This document shows, one piece after another, positions 45,351-56,123 of a stretch of DNA of 64,000 bases. The notes under the pieces were generated by a model. The model was not told the DNA's origin. It was given only the letters and a program-made list of their open reading frames with translations, and ran no database searches. The translations under genes and the position numbers were made by a program. Source of the stretch: Microcebus murinus (lineage: Eukaryota > Chordata > Mammalia > Primates > Cheirogaleidae); the NCBI RefSeq assembly GCF_040939455.1, contig NC_134108.1, positions 83,186,001 to 83,250,000 of the forward strand, given 5' to 3'. Position 1 is the first letter of the stretch; each line of letters starts with the position of its first letter.

Positions 45351-46774
45351 ATGGAAAGCTGATGCGACTTTAGTCAGTCACCTGATTTCCTAAATATCCT
45401 AATGACAAATGGAAATGAACTGAAAACATGTGTCATGCTATCTATGTACTATTTTTCATGGCAAAAGGGTATACTCACTCATACACATTGGTGGTAACAA
45501 CCACTGAGCTGTAGATATAAGCCCTGTAAACACTATGAAAGTATATAAAATATCGTACAGGAGACAAAAGCTATTTCTACCCACAGCAAAAATGTTTTGC
45601 AGTCATGGACTGGGTCTATTGTTTGGAGATTTCCCAACAGCACTATATCTAGTGCCCTAGCATAGACTGAGAATGAGAAAAATAATAGATACCTGACCAT
45701 GAAGGAAAACTGATCTACAGAACCAATCCACAGATGTATCCATGATTTCCTAACAAGAAATTACTTTCTACAAAAATTAACATTGTCTCAACACTGGACA
45801 TTCTCATGGTAACCTGACTTAGAGATTCAGGACTAGTAGCTATAGCTGTGTTTAATTAAATCTTTCTGACTGCTTTCCCTGGACTTAATTTCTTTCAGCA
45901 AAGCAAATTTTCTTAATGGTTTATGTCTATTATCAATTTTCCATTCTACAATAAAGCAGGACTTTTAAATACAATTCGAAAGAGTGTATGAATATAACAA
46001 TGGAAATATTTTTGACCTACATGGTTTGTAATGATCATGTTATGAAATGAAACATGAGGTTTCATGAATGATACATATACAGCACAGTTGACAGTCACCA
46101 TCATTTGGGAGAAAGCCAGCTTTTGTTTAATAAATTTTACTTATTAAATAAACCAAGTATTTTGTTGCCTAACTGAACTCAAGTGAAAAATACAATTTAA
46201 CGTCAGACCATGAATTTTGTGAAAGGAAACGCATCGTGGTGCTTAAATTACAACTGAAATTATAAACTAGCCAATCATCATGGAGTCATTTTTCCTACAT
46301 GGTGAGTCATCTAATTTATGACTTAGAAAAGCAATGACAATTCATCTTCTAATTTTATTTGTGATGCTTAACAATGTTATAGAGCATGTAAGTGTTTTCT
46401 CTCAGTGCTAAATTTAAAATCAATATAAATCAGATGTGGTTGAATTACAAAGCTGTTGCAATAGGAAAAATAACACATCTTATATCTCCAGTGTTCATTT
46501 TGTGAAAATATTTTTATACAAATAAACAGAAGTGTGAATGGTAAATTATTTTAAATTTTAGTATATTACTTGATATATAAATATATAATAGATAACTCAT
46601 GTCCCTGAATAGAATAAGAATGGGAATAAATATACTAACACAGAACTCTGGTTTTAAGTGGAGAGATTAGATTCATTTTTCATCACTAGATAGAGGGAAT
46701 ATGCCACTCTGCATGGGCTTCTTCTATGGAGTATTTATCTTGTCCGGCCCATCATCTCCCACAATTAACTTTCC
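45351..46774. other. Unassigned AT-rich DNA
   Basis: No gene or nameable repeat. Frames here are short and without features. Confidence 0.5.
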
Positions 46775-47395
46775 ACACAGTAGTTAGGAATCTTTTTAGA
46801 ATGTAAATAGGTCCATATCAGTTTCCTGTTTAAAACACATATCACATTATCCTTATTATCACATTATCCTTATCCACATTGCTTATAGGACCCCACTTCA
46901 TATGGTCCCAGCTTAACTCTCTGGCCTTATCTCATGACACAAATCCACTTTGCTTACTATGCCTCAGCCTAACAGACATTTTTCAGTTATTTGTAAATTA
47001 CAAACTCTTTCAACCTCAGGGCCTTTGCACAGATCATTCTCTTTGCTGGAACACTCTTCTCCTGCTGTGGCATATGTGACTTAATCTTATCCTCCATTGC
47101 TAAGTTTAAATACCACCTGTCAGAGAGAACTTCTCTTGTTACCCAGTATTGAGTAGGTCACCTCTCCCATACAAATGTACATCTAGATATTTTTATTCTC
47201 TCATATAACTCTTTGAAAGTTTCCTTTATAGGTATGTATTAGTTCATCAGGTCTATTCACTAAACAGGGAGGGTAGGAACCAAGTCTGTCTTAGTCAATA
47301 CAATATTCTAAGCTCTAATAGATTGAGTGATATCTTTAGATGCCCAACAAAAACTTGTTGATTGGCTGACTAACTGTCTGAATGAAAGAGGAAAC
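46775..47395 (+). mobile_element. L2 LINE 3' half, sense, well preserved
   Basis: 'tctctggccttatctcatga', 'cctcagggcctttgcacaga', 'ctttgctggaacactcttct', 'gagagaacttctcttgttac', 'gaaccaagtctgtcttagtc' and 'caaaaacttgttgattggct' run in L2 order to the 3' end. A 20-bp unit TTATCACATTATCCTTA-like is duplicated near 46845-46872. The 66-codon frame at 46879-47079 is an L2 shadow. Confidence 0.88.
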
Positions 47396-50344
47396 CTCTA
47401 CATTGCCATTATCCTTTAATGCCCATTATTCACCATCTGAGATACTGAGGGAATATGCTGAATAAGGGCAATAATGACGACTGCTGTGCAGCCCAGCATG
47501 GGTTTCTAGCAGATGGATATTCTTAGAAGTTCTATTCAGTCAGAGTGCATGTTTCAATCTAAGGAGTTTTGGAAGAAAAACACTGCAATTCATATATTAT
47601 TGATTATAGTGGCCCTCATTGACTAAGCAGAGTGGTTCCAGATGCACACATGGAACACTGTGGATCAGTGAGTACCAGATGCTTTGGTCAGACCACCCTC
47701 ACATTCGTAAAATTACTGCTCCTGAAGACTCTTCAGGGAGTGAGCAGACACTGTAGTGTTCTGGTCAAGGAGGGGGCATATTAGAAAATCACTCAGGTAA
47801 CTATTTTGCAGTATCAGCTGAGGAAATCTAGTTTGCCTTGTCAAAACATGGAAAATTACTCATGTAGTTATGATTAGTGCTCCTTTTGAATGAGAGGAGT
47901 ACAATATATAAAGAAAAAAATGGTATATGCTTAAAGATTATTTCACTGAGAGTAGAGGATAATAATTCAAAGGTAAATATATGGAAGACTTCTGAGAAAG
48001 GGGGAGATGGATAAATTCTTTCTGTGGCTATTATACCAAACCTTTAAATGCTTGCCATTATTGATATAATAGGAACTAGCTCATAAGGAGCCAGGAGTCT
48101 TGGCTAAAAGTCAAGGGATGACAATTAGGTGAGAGCAATATTAGCATCCGTTTAATTAACTACTGTAGACATCTTCATCACTCAAAAGTAGACAAATCCA
48201 GGACTAACGATACCAATGGTTAAATCTAAGTATTTAATTATAACATATCTCGCAGATTAAAATAGTGGGGTTCCAAAGGAAACTTACATAGATCTAAAGG
48301 AGTTGCTTTTAGTGGTATCATATCACTCTATGATATTTAGGTTAAATTACAAAGTAGTTTTCCAAATGCTTATATTTTTCTATAACATGAGAGATGGCCC
48401 TGAAACAGCAAATGATATACTATCTTATTGATTATTTATTGGTTGATTGATTTATGAAAGTCTATATCAGACTTATCACAAAATATTACAGTTCAGTTTC
48501 TTTCTGTACATATCAATGTTTTATAACTTTTTATATATGTAAACTTGGATCTTAGCTGATAGACTATTAAAGCTTGTTTGGATATAATTATATATGTATA
48601 TATTCAGCATAATCCATTTCAAATTTATTTTTACAGGCTTCTTTATTTAGTAGGATCATTGCTTTTATTACAACAATGTGCTTTACTAAATTTCATATAA
48701 TTGTTATAAAGATAAATTATCTTCAATGTTGAATTTAACTATATATAATATCATCACAATAATAGCTGAAGTTTATCTGAACTGTGATAACTTTTAAAAT
48801 ATAAAAATCAACCCAATTTTAGAAATAGTTAATTTTCTATTTAACTATCTGATAATACTGATGTCTGGCATCATTTAACTATTTGCAAAATTATTCTTTT
48901 GCTTCTTTAGCTAACACCTTAATAGATATTATTTTATATTTTGAAAATGCACAAGAAAAACTTTTAATAAAAATGAGTAAAAGTGATTTAAAAGAATAGT
49001 CATTTGATCTAAATGAAAAATCATACTTTTCCTACATGTAACTCCTGTGGCATCCAGCCAAGTGACCACACTGCAGCCAAGTTCATGCTGCTGGAGGTAG
49101 ACATACTTATTTATGGTATTCATTTTATTTTGTTTAGAAATTTAGGGATCTGGGAATAAATAATATGGATTGTTTAGGTCAGTCAGATTCTCTTATGTCC
49201 TATTAAAACTCTTATGCAATGGCAAAGTCATAATTTGAAACATAAATGTTGCCAAAGTGGATTTGAGTGTAAAAGTTCTTACATGGCATGTAGGGGTAAA
49301 ATATCAACATGTAGTACATGTTGGCCTGGGTATCTCATGTTAGGATATCAAAAGAGAGAAAACTCTAGAATGTGTTCTGTGATATGATTGATTATATGAA
49401 AGAAGAATGAGACTCCCTAAAAGAAGTGAAGTCTTTAGATGAGCAGAAGGCCCAGGAGTTTAGTAAAATTGGTGGAAATATGAAGTAGTGAGAAATTAAT
49501 TGACATGGGAGAAACCATAAGACTAATAAGAAGACCTTAATTTTTACCCAGACAGAGACCTAGAACTCAAGAGCTAGAACACACACCAGAGACACTTCTC
49601 AATACCATCATGAAGTTACATGGACATCCTCTACATCTGAGACACCTATGGCCATAAGGAAGAACTTGAAAGAGTTTTTTTCTCTGAGTGAGAAAAGAGA
49701 AAAAAGTACAACTACCTGTTTCTACCATAAATTATTTCCCAAGCATCTATAATGAATTTTTCTTAGCAATTATTTTGTTAAGGGTTTCTATTAGCATGTT
49801 ACTTTCACCTTCCAATTCTATTCTTTCTCAACTTTTCTACTCAGAGGTAGATTCCAAGATCATTATTTCTTACACCATTTTGAGTCTTTTAATCACACCT
49901 TTATTTCCGTCTGCCTATTTCAAAACCTAACCCCACCAAAGTGTTCTCCTTCTTTTAAAGATCTTTCAACTTCAAAATTCTTTAATAGGACTAAATACAA
50001 TAATGTATTCATTCCTTTTTCAGACTCTGTACATGTGTTTTACAGAGAAACCATTAGAATTTGATGTAAAGATCACCAACCACTGATTTGAAAGACTTTG
50101 GTTTGTTTCTTGACTATGATCATGTGAGACCACAATATAGTATTGCTGTGAATCAAATATCTATTTTTAAACCTAAAATTATTCTTCCTTAGGATTTTTC
50201 AGAGAGACTTACAGAGTAAATATATGTGACTGTGCTTCAAAAATTACAGGATTTTCAAAAAGGCCTGAATAAAAGGATAATGGAATTTGATATCCAATTC
50301 TGAAGCAATACTCAATTTTTAAAGAAAAATTGAAAAAAGGCAGA
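47396..50344. other. Unassigned AT-rich DNA
   Basis: About 2.9 kb with no gene and no repeat I can name. Frames at 48929-49123 (minus) and 49688-49930 (plus) have no recognisable domain. Confidence 0.5.
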
Positions 50345-50500
50345 TACTCATTCAGTCCCATATTTACTAAGCCCCGTAAGCATAATGGCTTCTGTTATAT
50401 GTTACCGTGCGATGCAGTGAGATGCATAAATAAACAACAACAAACAAAGAAACACAGTATCTCTGTCCTCACAGAGCTTAGAATATTAGTGTTTTCTTAA
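50345..50500 (-). mobile_element. L2 LINE 3' fragment, antisense
   Basis: 'tgcgatgcagtgagatgcat' and 'ctctgtcctcacagagctta' match the antisense L2 3' region ('gatacagcagtgaacaaga', 'ccctgccctcatggagctta'). An ACAACAAACAAA expansion lies between them. Confidence 0.65.
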
Positions 50501-52323
50501 AAAAAATATCCTAAACAAAGCTAAAACCAATTTCCTTGTGATATAAGACATCTCATTAAAAGTTTTGCTCATGAGAGACTTTGCACAATCTCAGTTAGAA
50601 ATATAGGCAGGAATCATTCTGTAACAAACAAAAGTAGAACCCTTAAGCATTGTTATATGATAAATAGGCCTGGCGATATTCTTCCTCTTGTCAAGCCACT
50701 GATTAGAGAGATGTGTCGTATCTAAAAAATATTTGCTAAAGGATGATAAAAGACAAGGTAAAAAGTAGATCTCATTTATCTGGTAAATAAGGGTTTCTGC
50801 ACCTGCTAAAAAGAATTTTGGTTGGGATAAACACTTCAAATGTCAGGATAATTCAGAGTGGCAACCGGTGAATATCCAATTTTTCATATGGCCAACTAAG
50901 CCAAACTTCAGCTTCTCCAACTCTGTAAGTCTATCTATGACTAATTGCAAAGCACGAAAAAATTCAGATAATGCTTATAACTTTCAAGTTAAGAATTCCA
51001 GACTCTAGATTACATTATTTTTTATAGACAGGAAATCTATTCTTGAGCTTCATACCAGAAGCATTTTTATTTTTTCTGCTTGATTAAGGAGTTTAAGTGA
51101 ATATTTTTTTCACTAGAACTCTTCCTGATATCTGCAATCTTATCAGGAGGATTCCTACTTGAAATACAGTCGTGGAGCTACATTTTTTTTTTCACTAAAA
51201 GGTTAAAATAATAGCTGCATCACATTATATCTCAGAGTCTAGTCTTTTAAAAATCTTCAATTTACCAAATCACTAAAACCATGTATCCAAATAAAGTATA
51301 AGTATATATTAACCAAAGTTTTGTGTTTATCTTATAAACTCAGTATTTTCTAAGTATATTTTTTTGCTGTTTAATCTTTGAAGAAAAATAAAAACTGAGA
51401 AATCAGCTTAACAAAATTAGCAAAAATGAAAATAATCATCAGCATGTTCATAATTGGGTAAAATATTCAAACTATTTGAATAAGGAATCATTTGTCTCAG
51501 AACTTTCAAGACAATGTGTATAAATTTGATTAAAATAAACTATTTTGGAAAAAATCACCTATAATCCAAACTATAAATATATATATTTATGAATGCCTCC
51601 ATTTTAAATGTATACATAAACACACAGGTCCAATTCATTCGAATATTAATATTACTGCTTTATTTGAATGAATCCACCCACATTGTATCACTCAGACATA
51701 ATCCATGAAACTTCTACTGCTATCCACAGGAAGAATTTTTAAAAGGGAGAATAGGAATCAGACAGACTCTGATGCTGTGCTGTATGTATTTGAACAAATG
51801 ATTCTGGCCAAAATATGAGAACTCTAGCAATAAATCTACCCCAAGCCATGGCTATGTCTCTGAGCCTGAGTAGCCCCAAGGAAGTAGTACATGTTCTTAA
51901 TAATTCAGTCTGGAGGGGCAATCTTTGTTTAACTACTTTGGCCCTGGGAGAGTGACAATTTAATTACATCTAGTTATTCCACTTCAGGTAATATTTATGC
52001 TGTCTGTACATAAATCCTGGAAAGATCGTATAGGAAATTATATAAGAAAGAGGTCAAGAGATCATTGACACATTTATATGAGTGAGCATAAGAGAGGAAT
52101 GCATTTAATAAGGAGGATTTTCATGAATCAGACATATGCCTTTATAGACTTTCAAGTTGTAACCTAGACATACAAAGTAAATTATTTCTTAAATTTAAAT
52201 CTTGCCCCTGACCATGCCCAGGAACTACAGTAATGCAGAGTGTACCTGTTAAAGAATTATAGTTTGACTTATAAAGTACCTATTCTGAGCTGAGAACATG
52301 CCTATAATTGTGTGGACACCTTC
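50501..52323. other. Unassigned AT-rich DNA
   Basis: No gene or nameable repeat. Minus frames at 50591-50839 and 51739-51921 lack features. Confidence 0.5.
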
Positions 52324-52328
52324 AGAAA

Positions 52329-52372
<44 letters not shown>

Positions 52373-52577
52373 AAAAAGAAAGAAAGAGAGAAAGAGAGAA
52401 AGAGAGAAGAGAGAAAGAGAGAAAGAGAGAAAGAGAGAAAGAGAGAAAGAGAGAAAGAGAGAAAGAGAGAAAGAGAGAAAGAGAGAAAGAGAGAAAGAGA
52501 GAAAGAGAGAAAGAGAGAAAGAGAGAAGAGAAAGAAAGAGAGAAAGAGAGAAAGAGAGAGAAGAGAGAAAGAGAGAA

Positions 52578-52617
<40 letters not shown>

Positions 52618-52831
52618 GAAAGAGAGAAAGAAGGAAGGAAGGAAGGAAAGAAGGAAGGAAGGAAGGAAGGAGGGAAGGAGGAAGGGAGGGAAGGAGGGAG
52701 GGAGGAAGGAGGGAGGGAAGGAGAGAGAGAGGGAGGGAGGGAGGGAGGGAGGGAAGGAGAGAGGGAGGGAGGAGAAGGGAAGGAAGGAGGAATAAGAAAG
52801 ACAAAAGAAAGAAAAGAAAGAAAGAAAGAAA

Positions 52832-52864
<33 letters not shown>

Positions 52865-52915
52865 AAAAAAGAAAGAAAAGAGAGAGAGAAGAAAGAAAGA
52901 AAGAAAGAAAGAAAA

Positions 52916-52951
<36 letters not shown>

Positions 52952-52952
52952 A

Positions 52953-52988
<36 letters not shown>

Positions 52989-52991
52989 AAA
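52324..52991. repeat. 668-base polypurine microsatellite (GAAA/GAGAAA/GGAA/GGGA)
   Basis: Purine only from 52324 to 52792 (469 bases). After a T at 52793 and a C at 52802 it is purine only again from 52803 to 52991. Order of units: GAAA, GAGAAA, GA, GGAA (52631-52670), GGGA (52731-52754), then GAAA with A-run variants. The long frames on both strands (160-268 codons of Lys/Arg/Glu or Phe/Leu/Ser) are products of the repeat and not genes. Confidence 0.98.
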
Positions 52992-53225
52992 TGTCACCTC
53001 CTTCCACCTCAGGACAACTCTTTGGGCCATCACAGCATCTATGCTTTCTGTGAAGTGTCTGACACCTTCATTGAGACTGTGTCACAGCTAGCTTTCACCT
53101 CTGACCTAATCTAGCTTCCTTCCTGTATACATAGGTTGTTCATCCAAGAGAACTCCTTAATGGCCTTCCTGTTCACTAATGTTTATATCAGAGCCTGCTT
53201 CTTGCAGAAAACCAACCTGTGATAT
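52992..53225 (+). mobile_element. LTR-like 3' end, sense, tentative
   Basis: 'taatggccttcctgttcact' and the end 'cagagcctgcttcttgcaga', 'aaaccaacctgtgatatgt' resemble the 3' end of a mammalian LTR. No family was assigned. The purine tract may have expanded inside it. Confidence 0.35.
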
Positions 53226-54165
53226 GTAAAATAAATAATAATAGCTATCTTATTCTGTTAGTAGTTTTCAGGGAAACATTATTACTCATCAAAGCATTGC
53301 ACATACTGGATTCCAATCAATTTTATTCACTGTAATTTCTTCTCACAGTTGAATTGAATATCCCCATGTAAATTTTCTTTTTTTTTTTCTTTGCTTTCCT
53401 TTCCTTGTGTTCCTTCCCCTTGTTTTCCTTGCCTTGCAATTCCCTTCTTTCCCTATCTCTTTTCTCTGCCCCCCGCCCCATTTCCTCCCTCTTTCTTTCC
53501 TGCTTTCTTTTCTCTTTCCACACAGAGAGAATGAATAGGTGTACAAGACAAAGTTCTGCCCAATGGTTGGATTTTTGTTTTCCAATGTCTTTCAATATCT
53601 CCCTGAATGAAACTATAGGTGATGGCCTGTCCATATTTGGCCCGTACTCACGTCCTGAACTGACCTAACCAACAACCAAGTTTAGGCTTCTCTTTCCTCT
53701 TTCAGAGTCATAAATTATCCCCCATGTAGGTGTGAGTTGAGAAAGAGATACCGGTGCAACAGTGGTGTATGACATAGGATTTTGGATAATTTTGTTTGTG
53801 CAGCTTCCTTTTGCCCTCTGATCCTGAAATGCCGCTTTCATTTATAATTGGTAGTGCTAGGCCTATATCACTTTAAATTTGGAAGGTCAGACATAACTAA
53901 GAATTCCTACTCTGTATCTCACTAAAACATGGAAGACTTCCATACATATGAATTGGTATATTGTTTGACCTTATATTACCAGCTGTGTAATATGCTACCC
54001 CCATCACCCAAATAATCCTGCCAGACAGTGTTTTCCCCTCAGTACCTTAGGGTAGAAGGTACAAAATGCAATTATTTGTTCTTTACTGTAGAAGGGATGT
54101 ACAGTAATGCTTCAGACTATTGAATTTCTAAATTTTTTATGCTGTGTCAAGCCTTCAGATATTTG
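53226..54165. other. Unassigned DNA with a polypyrimidine stretch
   Basis: 53368-53520 is strongly pyrimidine-rich on the plus strand (CTTT/CCTT units with interruptions), an older decayed counterpart of the purine tract 400 bp upstream. Frames across it at 53323-53668 on both strands are compositional. No gene. Confidence 0.5.
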
Positions 54166-54440
54166 TGTTTTAGTCCATTTTGTGCCAGTACACCAGAATG
54201 CCACCAACTAGGTAATTTAAAATGAACAGAAATTTATTGTCTCACAGTTTTGAAGGCTAGCAAGTTCACAAAGAGGGGCCAGCATCTGGGCAGGGCCTTT
54301 TTGCTCCAATGTAGGATTCTATTCTTTCCCAACTAAGGGCTTGATCTAGCCATTACTCATCTTCCTTCCTTGGGAGTTTAGCTTCTTTTGAATTTCATGG
54401 GACATGTCCTTCTACTATACAAATGAGAGCCTTTTTTCAT
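54166..54440 (-). mobile_element. MaLR LTR (MST/THE1-like), antisense, truncated
   Basis: Starts TGTTTTAGTCCATTTTGTGC and contains 'ctaggtaatttaaaatgaac', 'agaaatttattgtctcacag' and 'ttttgaaggctagcaagttc', the antisense 3' end of MaLR LTRs. Later bases are diverged. Confidence 0.75.
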
Positions 54441-55279
54441 GTTGCCAAGATGGTCTTCTGAATTTTATACCTAGCTTTTGATTGTGTTAATAACTCCCAG
54501 CTTTTGTTTGTTTCTTTCTTTTTTTTTTTGATTGTTTCATCAAGTAAATTTAACCTGAGTCACTCAATTCTACTGTCTATGTACTATTAATAATTATTTC
54601 CTCCATATTTTTAAAATACCTGAAACATCAAATCAGCAAATGCATTCCACTTTGTATAGAAAGGGAATTCTAGTTCTATACTTGTTGAAGTTTTAACAAT
54701 TTTGCCACTATCTTTAACTAAGGATTCCTCATGCTTCTACAACCACCAATGAAGACATCTTCATTTACAGCAATAGCAGATAATTTTCCCCAAAAGCCCA
54801 TCTTATTACCTGCTTCCTCAGACCATTCCTGCTGATAACTCTCACAGGCTGAGTTCCTGGGAAAGTAGTGTAAGAAACAAAAGGTAGAGTGTAATATATT
54901 TATAGGGGAGTGCTCCTGAGATTAACATCTTTGGAGGACAAGGAATGATAGTATAATCTTGCAGAAAGAGAAAGTGAGCTATGATGAAGCTCTAAGACAA
55001 CCATATGGGGATCATCAGAGCTGGGAAAGAGTTTCAAAGTTGTCCCAGTTTGGGCAAGTAGATCAGGGCATTATACCTCACACTGATCGGTCATTAGATA
55101 CAGATTGCTCTGAGTAGGGGGTGTGAGCTTGGGCAAGGCAGCATTCTTCTGTGCAGGATATCCCCAAAGAAGGATAATATCTGAAAGCCATCTTCCAACA
55201 ACACTGCCAGGAGGCAGGAGAGAGTAACTCTCTTTTCTACTGTTTTCTACTGTGGATCTGGTTGACATATTAGAGCATC
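54441..55279. other. Unassigned DNA
   Basis: No gene. 54830-55240 is richer in GC than its surroundings and looks like interspersed-repeat sequence ('ggctgagttcctgggaaag', 'tgagcttgggcaaggcagca'), but I could not name it. The minus frame at 55071-55268 is unsupported. Confidence 0.4.
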
Positions 55280-55530
55280 TTCTACAATTGGTCCTTTTTG
55301 TTGTTGTTGTTGTTAGTTCTCTTTATTATCCTATAATGTCCATGAGATCATTAGTTATGAATCCTCTTTCATTTATGGCCTTCGTAATTTGTATTTTCTC
55401 TTTCTGTTTGGTTATCCTGGCTAGAAATATATTATTTTTATTGATCTTTTCAAAAAAAAAAACACAGCTTTTGAATTTATTTACTTTTTCTATTGATTTC
55501 CTGATTTCAGTTTCATTGATTTCTTCCCTT
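55280..55530 (-). mobile_element. Old L1M ORF2, antisense, segment 1
   Basis: 'ttttattgatcttttcaaaa', 'cagcttttgaatttatttac' and 'tcctgatttcagtttcattg' are antisense L1 ORF2. The 131-codon frame at 55252-55647 begins outside this segment and continues through it into the younger L1, so it is a shadow. Confidence 0.8.
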
Positions 55531-55860
55531 TTTAAAATTTTTATATTTTTTTATGTCAGGATATTATGTCATATATTGCCTTTGCCCCACCCAAGTCAGA
55601 GCATCAAGTGTGTCCATCCCACAGGCGGTGTACACCGCAACCATTAGGTGTGAATATACCCATTCCCCCCACCCTCCTCTCACCTGCCTGATATGCAATG
55701 ATGTTACTTACCATATGGTACACTTAAGTGTTGATCAGTTAATACCAATTTGGTGGTGAGTATATGTGGTGCTTGTTTTTCCATTCTTGTAATACATCAC
55801 TTAGTAGAATGGGCTGCAACTCCATCCAGAATAATACAAGCGGTGCTAAATCACCATGCT
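55531..55860 (-). mobile_element. Younger strepsirrhine-type L1 3' UTR fragment, antisense
   Basis: T-rich start, then 'tatattgcctttgccccacc', 'gagcatcaagtgtgtccatc', 'cccattccccccaccctcct', 'gtgagtatatgtggtgcttg' and 'gcaactccatccagaataat'. It parallels 11010-11290 and 56140-56620. It sits inside the old L1M, although about 700 bases of expected L1M are absent across the site. No duplication was recognised. Confidence 0.85.
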
Positions 55861-56123
55861 AGTTTGAGAAGAATGTGTATTCTACAGATGTTGATTGAAA
55901 TGTTCAATAAATGTCAATTCTAACAAGACAATTGATATTTTTGTTCAGGTTGACTCTATCCTTTCTAGTTTTATACATGTTCAATCTACCATTTATTGCC
56001 AGGGAGATGTTGAAGACTCCAACTAAGTAGTGGATTTGTAGAATGTATTTCTTTTAATAGTTCTATTAGTCTTTGCTTCACATACTTTGATGATCTGCTG
56101 TTAGGATCCTACATGTTTAGGAT
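55861..56123 (-). mobile_element. Old L1M ORF2, antisense, segment 2
   Basis: 'gagaagaatgtgtattctac' and 'gttgaagactccaactaagt' are antisense ORF2. It ends in the left copy of the target duplication TACATGTTTAGGAT (56110-56123). Confidence 0.8.

Noticed and set aside
52249..53114. Six long open frames of 160-268 codons on both strands
   Set aside because: All are translations of the GAAA/GAGA/GGAA purine tract (Lys-Glu-Arg or Phe-Leu-Ser repeats) plus a few flanking codons. They overlap in every frame and have no domain.
55252..55647. 131-codon plus-strand frame
   Set aside because: It runs antisense through L1M ORF2 and into a younger L1 3' UTR. The hydrophobic composition comes from T-rich antisense L1.
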